Shown here: positions 48,011-61,800 of the stretch, one piece after another
Layout of the letters: every line of letters begins with the position of its first letter
Numbering within the stretch: the stretch's first letter is position 1
From: Lates calcarifer
Taxonomy: Eukaryota > Chordata > Actinopteri > Centropomidae
Reading direction: 5' to 3'
Assembly (NCBI RefSeq): GCF_001640805.2
Contig: NC_066842.1
Location: forward strand, 26,927,791-26,991,790
DNA length: 64,000 nt
Notes under the pieces: model-generated
What the model was told of the DNA's origin: nothing
The model's input: only the letters and a program-made list of their open reading frames with translations
Databases searched by the model: none
Program-made: the position numbers and the translations under genes

Positions 48011-51000
48011 GTAAGTACACTTGCTTGTCCATGCACTTGGTTGGTGCTGAAGAGACGATTAGCCAGCAGTCTTCTGATAGCCGGCTATCGTTAGCCGGCT
48101 AGCAAGAAGCATACTGGCCATCTTAATACTGTGCTGTCAGACACTCTTGGTGTACCTCTAGCTAAGACAGGGGTAATGTTAACATTGCATTTCGGTTCCA
48201 TTAAGTTCCGTGTAGCCGTAGCGTTATTTAGTTGGTCAATTATCAATTAATGTTAGCCTCAAAGTTCACTGATACTGTTTAAGTTGACGTCGTCCCTGTC
48301 TTTAGTTTGATCCCGATTTTAGGTGGCCAGGTTAGCTAACAATAGCTAACGATAGCTAGTGACGTTAGCTTGTTTGCCTGAGCCGGTGTTTTTCTGTTGC
48401 GTTAGCGGTAACTGTTGTAGTCTGCTTTGGGCCCTCGTATGTAAATGGACTGACGTTATTGCAAACGTAGTATTTCGACAGCAAAAAAGCAACTAACAGT
48501 CGACAGTCGTACATTATATAAGCTAGGTAATAGCTTGAATTATCCGACGTTTGCCTGGCGTCTCAACCCATGTTTAGCAGAAATTGTAGCGTTTTCTAAC
48601 GTTCGTCAAACCAAACGTTAACTGGAACTGTATAATGGACCCATCATATGTTTTTCAGGATTGCTGACTTTGCGTGTGTTTGGTCGATAGCTGGAAAATA
48701 GTGTACATAATGTTCATAACTTGTGGTTACTATTGTAGTCTGAGGCAAAGCTGCGTCTTCACCTGGCTCAGTCTGTTGGTTTCGGTTTAGCGACTTAAAA
48801 TTGGTGGAAATTATTGTATAATACTAGGTGTATGGGCTATGGCAGCTTTGTTGATTTAGGTAAAGAAACCGCTGTCACCTTTTCGCTTGAGAATGCGCAC
48901 ACTGCGTAGGTTGGGAACTTTACACCAGTGAAATCTACCTTAAGAACAATTCAGAACGATTTTGTTTAGGTCTCGTGACAGTGGCTGGCATACTGGGGCA
49001 TCCAATCAGGAACTTTGTTAAAGCTGTATAAGTTTGTTTTCCTGAGGCTCTGCTGGTTGGCCTGGAGTATTTTTATGGCCTTTGACCTTTGATATATGCC
49101 TCACTGGTAATTTGTGTCTTTTGAGAAGTAATTAAAGTTTCACCATGATAATGGGATAAGTCATCAGCAAAAGTATCAAGACTTTGTATGAATCTAGGTG
49201 TATTTTATATTTGAAATACTTAGAGATTTGTTGCTGAGATTATGTGAATAAAAAGAACATTGCACAACTGTAAGCCAAAACAACATTAACTAACATGGTA
49301 TCATCATGACTAGCCACATTTTAGTGTTTAAAGTAGTTTTGAGCACAATGGCTGTTTACCTAAAAGTCTCTTAATTTCCCCGAGGGAGTCATCCCAAGGG
49401 ATCAATAAAGTCTGTCTAAGTCTTGGTACCATCTCATTTGTTTTCCCAATATAAGTAGAAATAAGGTCTATGCACCACTTTCCCCTCTTACTGTTCATAT
49501 GCTGTCCCAGGGCTCCAGACTAACTTTTGCACTAGTAGTACTGGTGCTCCTTACTAAAAATTTTTACCATCACCACTTAACTTCACATTTTTAGTATTAT
49601 TAAGTATACAGTATTATTAAAGGCTACACGAATTATTTAAGTTGCACTTAAATGTTGAGGAAAATGGAGTGATTACAGTGATTGAGTGATCACACAGTGT
49701 GCCATAAAAAATAATAATAACAAAATAGAACTGGTTATACAAGACTTACAGTAAAGAAATTTTAATTGTGACTTGCTCATCCTCCCAAAGTCAGGGTGAA
49801 GGCAGTGACCACCTGTAGGTATGGTTTTCTTTATCTCATCCAGACCCTCATCAGTTCAGTTCTGTTACTGGTTCCTTTTTATCACTGAAGAACTGTTTTT
49901 TCCCCCGAGAATAAATTCAGAACAGAAGTAGAACCGATTTATATTTTAAACACAGGTAAGCACTTTCTAGAGCAAAACAGTAATGTTCACAACAGCAAAG
50001 TCACCATAAACTCAATCATATATCACTGTATAGAGATCTAAATTATCAGCGAAATATGAGTGAAATTTATAAAGACTTAACACAGATCAGTCCCTCCTTG
50101 CTGTGATTCTGCAGGTACTACTGGTAGAGATATGGGGAGCTAGTTTGTCTCTGAGTACATTTTACAGGAAGAAATTTCAGGATTCATGGCAAACAAAATA
50201 ATAGACTACATACAGACAGCTCTTCTATTAGCTTCTTTGTAACACTTCTAACTAACCAGGGTGTTAAACATGTTGAGAGACTGCAAACAGAGCAGTTGAA
50301 AAGATCACTTTTCTACAACTTGTTGAATAGGCGGTTTAATAAAGTTCTTGTTGGCCATTTATTTTTTATTGCTCTTACAGTAACAAGTGTAGTTATTGTT
50401 AGCTTGAGTAAACTTAACTTCACCTGGTTCACTGCAGCCTCTGCACAGCTGATTGCTTTGTGTCTGTGGAGCATGCACTAAGAATGCAGTCACAGTGTGA
50501 CCATAAATGATAAAATAGAAAATCAATATGTAGTGTTTAGTGTTGATATTGTGGTGGGCAAGTAAATCAATGTAGACAATGGAGGGCATATTTGCAAGGC
50601 ACACTGGTGTACCTAGCTTTAAAATTAAATTGCTCTGTCTCCAAAAATGGCCACTATATGCATCCAGATGGTCGCAGTCTGTAGCCCTGTGTCCACAGCA
50701 AGTAACTGTGTTTACATAGAGAAAGAAGAAAACTAATTATTAGGAGAAATCTATTTGACAGAAAATTGGAGAGTGGTTTATGCATCTGGTTGGTATAAAA
50801 GCTGTGTTTACTTACAGCTGGTCAGTGGTCAGATTTTTCTCTATTCCTACTACCGAATTTTTAACCTAAAACTTATCATTTAACTCTTATGGTTAAAAAA
50901 AATTGTTTGTGCATTTCAAATTGCATCATATTGATAGCTCAGACTCTGTAGTGGGACCAGACTACAGAGTGAGTGTGTCTGAATTTTACATTTATTTTGT

Positions 51001-52483
51001 TCAGATTTGAAAGATTTTTAGATGTTTTTATCTCCAGTTTCAATCAGTAACAATTTTGGAAAAAGCTATTGGTAATGATTACCTTTCCTATCCCGGATGA
51101 TTTTTATGCAGTCTTGTAAAATATCCCATTAGAAATCTGATTTAGCATGTACATGGCCAAGAAATCAAGTATCTCCGGAAGATATCTAGCTGTGTTAACT
51201 AGGATATACTTAATCTCTTTCTCCAAGGAACCCATGTTTAGTGTGAAGAATTGTCAGCTGAAAAATGTCATATAAGTACAATTTCTGACAGCAAGTACAA
51301 TTTTCTGACAGCAAGTCATAATCAGATGATTGTGAATAATTAGATGATAGTGTCATTAAAGCTTTTAAGTGGTATGGTAATCTTATGTCCCCCATACTCA
51401 AGTTTTTATGATTTCTTTGATAGCAACATGATTGCAAACAGATATCACTTATTAAACAGCATTTAATAAGACTCAGAAGTAGGCTGGGCAGAGGAATAGC
51501 CTTAGGTCCAAGATGACTTAGCTTAACTTTTATCCCAGCTCTCTTCTCTCTCTTGTAGCAGTGACATTCAGTTTAGCTGCTCAGGCTGCTAGGCTTGAAT
51601 CAAGGCAGAAACAGCCTTACTCTAAGCAACTCAGGGAGCTGCATTGTTTACGGTGTGTTGTTTAAGTTACTGGAGAGACAATAATTTACAGTTCAGGAAG
51701 TCAAGTTTGAATAACAGATTTTGAGTGAAAAGGCTTTAAGCTTGATTTATGCTTGTCACATCGACAAGGATTGTGAGGGTCTGCATGGCCACAATAACAT
51801 CACAACATCAGACATGCCCCTTTATGAGGGTCCTGTTTTTCCCAGGTGTGCAAAACTTTGACAGACTGGCAGACATGAGTTTTTGTTATACTGCCTTCTG
51901 CAGTTTGTCAGAATATCAGTTTGCGCTGCATAACAATTTGTGATTCTTCCCGACAGGATTGCACTATACAAAGTTATCTCAGAGGCAACTATTTTATCTT
52001 TAGTTGGGGTGAAGTAGAAATACAAAGAAATCCACCAGGAATGTGTCCTTGCATTTATTTGACAAGCTAATGCATTGCATTGCCTAATGATGTTAAGTTG
52101 CTTTTCAGCAAAAGTTGAACCTCATTCAATTTTTTTGCCAGGAACTCTCTGCATTGGTACCCCTATTGCATCAATGGACTGGCTTTGTTCAAACAAATAA
52201 GAGAGCTGCATTTTTTTCAGGCAGGGCTCACTAACTTCTTTAACACTCATAAATTTGCTGTATGTTGTGACAAAAACAAAAGTGTAGAGTATCTGCATCA
52301 CTTGTGTTTTTGAGGAGTTCTTGGGATTATATTACAGTAGAAACAGTTAACTGCTAGTATGGGAATGATTTTTGCGTTTTGTAATTACAAGTAATGATCA
52401 AAATTGCTGTAATCTCCACATGAAAAGCAGTGGAATGTTCCTTTAACAACATATCTCCATCTGTTTCTGTGTCTGCTTCACAG
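48011..52483 (+). other. ppp6r3 intron 1
   Basis: The first 600 bases keep CpG-rich promoter character with clustered GTTAGC/GCTAAC palindromic words (about 48085-48375). The rest is AT-rich, with a retroelement tail at 49371-49425. No coding exon was recognised. Confidence 0.55.
49371..49425 (+). mobile_element. Retroelement 3' tail, solo
   Basis: TTAATTTCCCCGAGGGAGTC, then CCCAAGGGATCAATAAAGTC and TGTCTAAGTC. It has the same CCCC...GGG hairpin and AATAAAG end as 45857-45960, on the opposite strand, without a long microsatellite. Confidence 0.7.
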
Positions 52484-52650
52484 GTGTGTGCTGTTGATCT
52501 GCTGTATGTGTGCTGTTTGTCAGTCTGTCCATCACCGTTGTCTGCCTGTCTGTCCATCCGGCTAGCCTGGAATGGGCCACAACTCCCAAAGATTAAAACA
52601 CACCTCTTTTTAACCTGAGCTCTGCTATCTGGACTCCAACATACTCACAG
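52484..52650 (+). other. ppp6r3 second non-coding exon (probable)
   Basis: An acceptor (TGCTTCACAG at 52483) and a donor (CTCACAG|GTAAGC at 52651) bound 167 bases upstream of the start-codon exon. The sequence has stops in the PPP6R3 frame and is T/C-rich, so it fits a 5'UTR exon. Inferred from splice signals only. Confidence 0.5.
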
Positions 52651-52829
52651 GTAAGCAGAAAAGATAGTTGTTAAATGACCCCTCAGTTAATCACTGCAGT
52701 CATCCTTTGTTATACTCTGGTCACCTCTGACAGAAGACCCTATTTTGTATTAATTTTAAGGACACTTTTTGTTTGTGACATTTACACAAAACATACGTTA
52801 ATGGCTATGTGACCCTTTTTAGAGCCAAC

Positions 52830-55800
52830 ATGTTTTGGAAATTTGACCTCCACACCACATCCCACATCGACACGCTGCTAGAGAAGGAGGATGTGACGCT
52901 GACAGAGGTGATGGATGAGGATGATGTCCTGCAGGAGTGCAAGGCCCAGAACCATAAATTGGTTGACTTCCTGCTGAGACCACAGTGCATGGAGGATCTG
53001 GTCACCTTCATCACACAGGAACCCAGTACTGATGTTGAGGAGAAGGTTAAATACAAGTAAGATAAAATGAAACATCTAGATTGTTTACTTTCAAGAGAGA
53101 TTTGTAGACATGTGTTTGTCAAAGTTTCACCTCCCTCCCTGTGTAACCATTCTGGTTACATTTGCCATTAATGGTTATACAAGCTCATAGACAGAGCAAA
53201 ACTAGGGGTATTTGCCTAGAGGACAGCTTATGTTACAATGAAATTACACACGATAAAAGGTTTCTGTTATGGACTCCTCATGGATCAGTGTAGTGCACAA
53301 TAAAAGCATTTTGGCATTCACAGAATGTCTAAAAATAATAGATGGGAAATCGTGGCCATTTTAGACTGTGCTACAAAAGCCCCTGTTGTCTGTTGCCCTT
53401 TTCGACCAAATAGTTCAAGGAATTAAATAGCCACAGGAAGTAAAAAAAGAAATAGAAGTCTCCTTTGCACATTCCTGCTTGTGTTTCCCCATATCTAAAG
53501 ACCACAAAACATTTTCTATATCTCCCAGCTTTGTTGGCAAAAAGGCAAAAACTGCATCTACTAAAGAGCTATGAACATTGAATAAATTACACTAATACAC
53601 TAATAACAAATTGAAAAACATTGTTGTTTGACATGCCCCCACTCCCCACTCTCAGTCTCATACTCTCTCTCTTGCTCTCCGTCTCTCTTAATTTTAAAAT
53701 GTCTTAGAGGCTGAACACCTGTTCTTCAACAGTCGTAAAGCATAGATATGTTTGCAGTTCATCTAGATGGTAACAGATGCTTTGTGGCTGGACTTGAATA
53801 GGACAGCCTTGTTTTCCTTTTTGTTTGTCTGTCATCACTAATTTAAAATGTCAGTTCACAGCGCAGCTGCTTTCATTTGCCTGCATTTCATTTTTATTTT
53901 TCCTGACAATGTTGTGATCTTAGCTCAGCAGCTTGGTAATGATTTCTGGTACACATGGTATTTTGTTTAGTTTTTGAGCCTCAAATTTCATACTCAGACA
54001 ACAGAAACAAAAAATATGTGAATAAGAATAATATGTGAATAATCACATATTATGAATTTGGCTCAAAAATACAGTAGGAAGGGACACGATAGAGGTTAAA
54101 TGTTAGATGTCTCTCACTCTCTCACCATCTTTTATAAACTAGAAATGCTGTGTATTAGGACTGAAGGATTTATTGAAATAGAAACTACCGGTGTTATGAC
54201 GAGTTAAAACCGATTGACAATGTCATCAGGCTGGCAAGAATGATAACTGAGCTGTGATCAAGACACTGAGTCTGCAGTGTTTCCACTGTACATATATTGT
54301 AGCAGCGGCCCTGCTGTGGGAAGATTATTGCCACTGATATTATAAAGTTGCAGAACACCCGGTTGAGCTGCGAAGGAGAGAGAGAAAAAAGAGAAAAGAG
54401 AGAAAATAGTAGAATGAACTAGTTAACATTACATTAGGTTTGTATTTGTATTCTTCCAGGACAAATCATGTAGAGTTTTAATCGTCTGTGTCTGTCTCTA
54501 CTGGCTCTCTGTGTGCCTGTCAGTCTCCTGTCATTCCCCCTCAATGTATCAACATTTAAAGAATCACCACAGGCAGCAGTATGGCTGATGTAAAGTTACT
54601 GCAAAGAAGGCAAGAGAACTTAGTGCTGCTGTTTGTTCTGTGACAATTGTTCTATGGTTCATTTATTAGAATTATATATATATATATACATATATTTCCA
54701 TTCTCATCCTTGGATTAGTACAGAGAGCAGTTAATATTTCAATGATCTCTTAAAAAGTAATGCTCCATCAGCTCCATCACATGTATATAGTGAATCCTGA
54801 AATGAAGCTTGACTCTCAAAAGAGTGGCAAAAATATTTGAGCCCCCCACAACCCCCTTCATGTTAAGCCCAAATGTCAAACTGAAGAACACAAAAGAGTG
54901 AAGAGAGAAGCACAATTTAGATAGGGCTGATTAAACTGTGAAAATAACAGAACCATGTCTAGACAGATGATTCCGTCTGTAGTTCTTTTACCCAGTCAGA
55001 AATAAGTAATTCAAATAACTCAAACTCATTGTAGACTTCATTTGTTTCAGAATAAAGAACTGCATAGTTCATAACAACTTGTTGCCATTAAAAGCGGATC
55101 AGATCCATCAAAATATTATCCATATGGTAATATGGCAGTGCAATATCAGAGCTGCCATTTTTTTATTAAGGTAAAATGTTTCACAACATACCATGTATTG
55201 GAAAAAATCTAAGGAGAAGCTTTTGTTTTCCTCCAGGTATCCCAACATATCGTGTGAGCTGCTTACATCAGATGTGAGCCAGATAAATGACAGACTTGGA
55301 GAAGATGAAAAACTGCTGATGAAACTTTATGGCTTCCTCCAGAATGAGCCACCACTCAACCCGCTCCTGGCCAGCTTTTTCTCCAAGGTTCTGTCTATTC
55401 TTATAGGACGCAAGCCTGAACAGGTAAGTTGGTGAGAAGTGGGTGCTGTATTTGAGAATGGGATGCAAGTTGTCATTGTAAATAATTTTTTTTTCCAAAA
55501 CAATACCAATTTAAAATAATCACTAGTATTCAGGTCACAAGCTCTGAATGTTTTCTTTTAGTCTTTTCCAGTTTAACAGAATATTTTAGATTTTAGACCA
55601 AAATACTTTTTTGAGTTTAATGCTTAATGATTTATGGTGTGTATGGTTTGTTTGTGTTTATAGATAGTGGATTTTCTGCGGAAGCGGGAGGACTTTGTAG
55701 ATTTGATGATCAAACACATCGGGACATCTGCCATCATGGACCTGCTGCTCAGAATGCTCACCTGCATTGAACCACAACAGCTACGACAAGATGTTCTCAA

Positions 55801-58800
55801 TGTGGGTAGCAGGACAACATTCTCATTTGTGCTAAAATGATCTCTAACATCTGTTCACTTATCAAATAATTTAAACTGGACCATAACAACTCACGAGAAC
55901 AGACCAGTAAATTCAATTTTGCTCATTGTGGTCTGGCATGGCTCAGTGAACATTTGCTGAGGACAAGTGTCATTTAGAGTATGCTGTACAAAACACAGTT
56001 TAAACTGCTGTCTTTCACTGACACATCAACATGAAGCCTTTCTACTTTGACAGGCCCGACAGGTTTTGAGATTCCATTTGCTTCTGATTTTCAAGCTTGG
56101 AAAAACAATAATGGCTATCAATCTTAATTTGTTCCCATTATGGTTAAATTTGTATCTACTACACCTAATTCCATCTATGTCAATGACAGTAGGTGTTTAG
56201 AATAACATCTAATACCAGAAACTGAGATTACATTATGTTGGTGGGTGTTGTGAAGCTAGCATCATGGGACAATGCATCATATTAACTATTGCTTCTTTAT
56301 TTGGTTCCCATGCTGCATCAGGCAGAAAATAATGTTGGACTAGATTTAAATGTTTTCGAACATAATCCATAGATTATGAATTGCCAAACCTTTCTGTTTG
56401 TAAATTTCCCCACTGTGGGACTAATAAAGGATTATCTTATTTTTATCTTATCTTCAGTTTGAAGGTCTTTTCTTGGTTTTCTTGGTATTTTTGATTTTTT
56501 TCCTGACTGCTCTCTGTCTTCTTTCAGTGGCTGAATGAGGAAAAGGTGATTCAGAGACTTGTGGACATGGTACAGCCTTCTCAAGATGAGGATGTGAGTT
56601 TCCTCCATTGGCCACCAGGATATTATAGTCCTCTGTGGGCTCTTGATTAACATTAAAACTTTGAAAACATTAATGTGTATTAAGAATAGTTGCATGTACT
56701 TAGGGATCAGTTCACTTAAATGAAAACTGTCTTACTTCTTCATTTTGTCCATCTTCCTTGACACAGAGACACTCCAATGCTTCCCAGTCACTGTGTGAGA
56801 TAATCAGACTCAGCAGAGATCAGATGTTCCAGGTCCAGGGCTGCTCAGAGCCCGACCCACTTCTGGCCACACTTGAAAAGTATGTATTGTTTAACCATAA
56901 TAGCTCTTACAGTTATTGTTCATTTCTCTGGTGTTTTTAGACTTTCACTTGTTCTTTGACACTTGCTAAGGTATTAAGGCTTATTAAATATCCCCTTAGT
57001 TCTAATTTCTGTACCAGTGATTTTTTTTATGTAGATCAGGTTTTTATTTGCTCACCAGTTTTGCTTTTGTTGGCTGTTGTCATTTTTGCCCAGAAGTCTA
57101 TTGAAAACACACTCCTCCCTTCTGATCTGGTAAGTGACTCTGTGTCTGCCTTCTCTTCATCTTCATGTCTGCTGTCCTCAGGCAGGAGACGGTGGAGCAG
57201 CTGCTGTCTAATATCTTTGACAAAGAGAAGAATGAATCTGCAATTGTCAGTGTTATTCAGATCCTCCTCACATTGTTTGAGACAAGGAGACCAGCGTAAG
57301 TCATGTGGACCCTATCACTCTTGATATTTTAATTTGACATTGGGTATGTAATAGATGATGGGATTGTTGAAGAATGTGAAATGATGACAAAATGCCCCAC
57401 ATAAAATTAACAGCCTTAGGTTGAGATCAATTAAAGTTATGGTTTTTGTCAGTACATTAGTGTAACAGTGAACTGTTAAAAGATCATTAAGTAAGTCAGT
57501 ATCTTACTTAAGTCGTTTTTTTCCACCATTTCTATGAACCATGATAACTACTTGCCAAAGTCATTGGTGAGATTGCTACAATATTGCTGTAACAGTATCT
57601 GTCAATCAGACAGGTTCTAACAGGCCCAGCTGTTTATTCAGATTATTTAAAGATACTTGGATGTAAAGCTCCAAGAAAGTGCACCTGAAATTACTATTAT
57701 TAAATCAGTAACCTGAAACAGACAGTTCTGTTTCACAGTACTTTAAAGTTCATACTTGACAGCACTGTCCTCATACCACTACCAATTGCAGTTATTATAA
57801 TTACAAACACACTGAGTTCATCACATGTTGAAATAATAATGAAATCAGTTTAATATCTAAGCATCTCTACACCATAATTAGCGCAACTATTCACACTACT
57901 TTGATGATAGTTTAGGAAAAAATGTATTAGTTTGTTTAGGCACAGTCTGACAGACTGTGTGTTTGGAGAGTTAGTTATTAGATGTTTACTTTCGATCTTG
58001 TAGGTTTGAGGGTCATATGGAGTGCCCCCCAGGGATGTCCCATCCGTCGTTCTCAGTCAACCACAGCATCCTGGAGGCTGTGAGACCCCGACTTAAAGAC
58101 TTTCACCAGCTGCTACTGGAACCCCCAAAGGTAAGAACAACACAGGCAGCTGTAAGCAGCTTTAAAGTAACAAAATGTTTTGTAGATTGAAATTATACAA
58201 TTGCATTCTGCATGAGAGTATTAAATCTCTTTAGGCCTGTCCATTGTCAGCTGTTTGAGGTTTATTTTTAAATAGTATATTTTATTTGATATTTGTGAAC
58301 AAGAGTGTTGTTCCCAAAATAATTTCTAGTTACTGTACTAAAAAATTTCTAAAAACCAACTTAAGATGACAAATGGTCCAGTTACAGAAACAATATATGA
58401 CAGATGGTCTTCTACCATGTAGTATATGTATAGTAATTTGTATGGACATATTCCAGTCGGTTGTGAATATACTGAGTAGTGTTTTACCCCCCCAACAGAA
58501 GAATGTGATGAAGACAACATGGGGGGTGCTGGACCCTCCGGTGGGCAACACCAGGCTCAATGTAGTCAGACTGGTTGCCAGTCTGTTGCAGAGCAACACA
58601 CACAGCATCAACACAGAACTCATTAACCTCAACACACTGGGAGTCATACTAGTGAGTACTGTCTGTATTTTTGATATTTTTGGGCCACTTTCACAGGGTG
58701 CTAATTTTGTTTTGGTTTTCTCACTGCTGTATTACAAACGAACTACAGTAAAATCTAATATAACCTTATGTAACTTAAGCCTGCAGCTGAGTGCGAGGTT

Positions 58801-61800
58801 AGGTAGGTACACTGTCTCATTAAATACATATGACACACAGCTTCTAACTTTCTCTCTTAGTAATCATTTAAAGTAAACAGAGCTGAGCTCACAGCCTTCA
58901 CAGTCTTTAGTCTTTAACTTATTTGTCTGGTGATTTTGTTAGATGACATTAGGTTTATAAAATAAGACAGAGCAGCAGCTTGGAAATGTCTTGGAATTGA
59001 ACTGTTGGTTGACATGTAGCTAATGGGCTGCATTTCAGTCACTATTTCATAGAAAGAGAAAGTGTTAACGAGAACAGCTTTATCAGAAATTATGTTGTAT
59101 TAAAATACTGTGTATGTGAGCATAGAGAGTGGGAGAGAAGCAGCGGATGAAGAGCTGAAACAGGCTGACTCATGGAGAAATCGCATACAATGAGATGATG
59201 TCATAAATGTGCTTATTGGCGTTTGTTGTCCAGCCATGTACTACTAGGTTGTTTTTTTAAAAACATTAGGCTATATAAACTGTGTATTAATGACTCTCCT
59301 TTCATAATTATTTTTGTTTTTTCCCACAGGACATGTATTTCAAATACATCTGGAACAACTTCCTCCACATTCAAGTGGAGATCTGCACAGCCATGATTCT
59401 GGCTATGCCACCTGCCCCCACTGACATCCAGCCAGACACAGAGCAGGATCATGCAAGGGAGAGCATCCTCATCAAACATGTAAGATTAGAATACTAGAGA
59501 TACTAGAAATTTCATCACAAAGTTTTACCTTTGGGACTATAGTAAAAATTACTGTGTTTTAGCAAACTCAATCTGATTTTACACAGGAAAAAAAATACTG
59601 ACATGAAGTAAAATGTTTTCTAGCTGAACATTCAGTGAAAATATGACCAAAAAAGCCAATGCAGAACTGAGTTGAACTTATGGTTAAATAAGACTGATAC
59701 AGTGGTTAAGATGGTAACCCGTTATTTGACACTATTTAATTTCCGTGTACTTTCCTCCACCAGCTGTTTCAAAAGTGCCAGTTTATACAGAGAATCGTAG
59801 ACGCCTGGAGCTCCAATGAGAAAGAACAGTGAGTATTTTGCTCTGCTGCCAAAGGAAACCGTAAGTAAGGTTTTAACAGCGTTTCTTGGTGTTATCATTT
59901 GCCCTAGTAGAATAGCAAAGAATAGACTACAAAATTCAAAGTTATGTACTACTTCACAATGAAAATGTAATTGTCACAAGATCACTTTTTGTCATGATTT
60001 AGACAAGTGAAACAGGTGATGCTTTGCTTGAGTGGTTGGTCAAAGTAAAAATAAATGAAAATTAATCATAATGGAATGTCCTCATGAAATAGTAATGATG
60101 CATTTGTCTGTGTGTAGGGCGGAAGGTGGTCGGCGACGAGGCTACATGGGGCACCTCACCAGAATAGCCAATTCTATAGTTCATAACTGTGACAAAGGCC
60201 CTAATGGACCGCAGATACAACAGCTCATCTCTGGTAAGGACCTGGTTCTGTCTTCCAAATTATCTCAAACTTTTTATTAAAATTTCAAATGTTTAATTAT
60301 AATTTGTATTATGTGTGAAGTTCCAATGTTAGTAGTAAGTGGGTGGAAATATCAAAATAACTAACAGTTTTGTTAAATATACAGTATGTGGATAAAGAAT
60401 ATATGAACTCTATGTGTGCTTGACACAGAGCTCCAAGCAGAGGACAGAGAGAAATGGGAGGCCTTTATCTCTGGGCAGCTGGCTGACACAAACAAAAGAA
60501 ACACTGTCGACTTGGTGAGTAACTACGTGAACATTAACACTGATGTGTTTTTTTTTATTTATAATTATTTTGTTGTGTTGACTCTGTAGTTCAGCACATT
60601 TTGACATTAAACATTGACTGGGTCTTATACAGGAAGCACAGCGCGAGCAACACATTAACAGAGCAGCAGCAGAGGCAGCTTTAGTGCTCTGTGTCATCTG
60701 TGTCATGTCATTGCTCAGAACCCAACACACGGTCACTGTAGTTACACCAATAAAATATAAGAAAACAGACTTAAAGTGAAAATACTGGGTTGCACGAATA
60801 AATCTCAAGCTGCTGTGTGGCCAATAAGTCAGGGTGTATGTGTTCCAAGATTCACACATGAGAGCGACAACACAACAATGCACACAAGCCCCAAATGTAC
60901 TGTATTTTTGATAATCAGATCCTACTCAACACCAAGCTTAATTACTCATGGACTGCACTGTACATTTTCATATCACAATACAGGCAAATATCAAGACAGT
61001 TTTATTTTATTATACCATGTAAGGACAACCAGGTCAGTAGCAGTGCTTTGGAATGCATGTTGAAGCAGTGGCTAGACTGTTCTCTTTAAGGCCCTGCATT
61101 TGAAAGGCCTTAACCCTTCATACTAAAATTACATTTTCTTTAGGTGAACACACACCACATCCATTCCTCCAGTGATGATGAGGTAGACTTTAAAGACAGT
61201 GGCTTTCACCAGGACTCCTCTCTACAACAAGTAAGACGTAAACACACACATGCATATATGCACAGAAAGCTGGCCCATAGCCACACAGACCTAACCTACA
61301 AATATTCAGTCTTTTCATGTCAATCTTAAATAGAAGTTCTGTTGTTTCACCGCGTGAGCTTTTCTTTGAATATACCTGGACATCTAATTTGTGGGGGCAT
61401 ATCCTCTAAGCAGTGTAAGAGGATAATATTGTCTCATCAAAGATGGTTAGAGACAGTGTATCATAAACAACTGTAAGAATCAGTCCCACTTTGACAAATT
61501 ATTTTTAACCCAGTTTATGCAGAGAGGGACTCAACCATCAGCTTTCCTCTGAAACCCCATAAAAATCTTCAATATGATCAGACACACGTTAGCGCATACA
61601 TACCTTTCTCTGAATCACAAAAAGTGCCAATGAAACATGATTTATCTATAGCACCCAAAGAGCAACAACATGAAGAAAATTATCTTTATATGTAGATGTG
61701 AAGTCTCAATTCTTAGATCAGAATACTTTACAGGCTGCATTAATTGAGCACACAGCAATACATATCCTTAAAAGTTTAACTAAAATTTCACCTCATACTT

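Noticed and set aside
47679..48032. 117-residue minus-strand open frame over the ppp6r3 promoter
   Set aside because: It covers the CCAAT boxes, the YY1 site and the first exon. Thr/Ala-rich with no recognised domain, and GC-rich promoter DNA often gives such frames.
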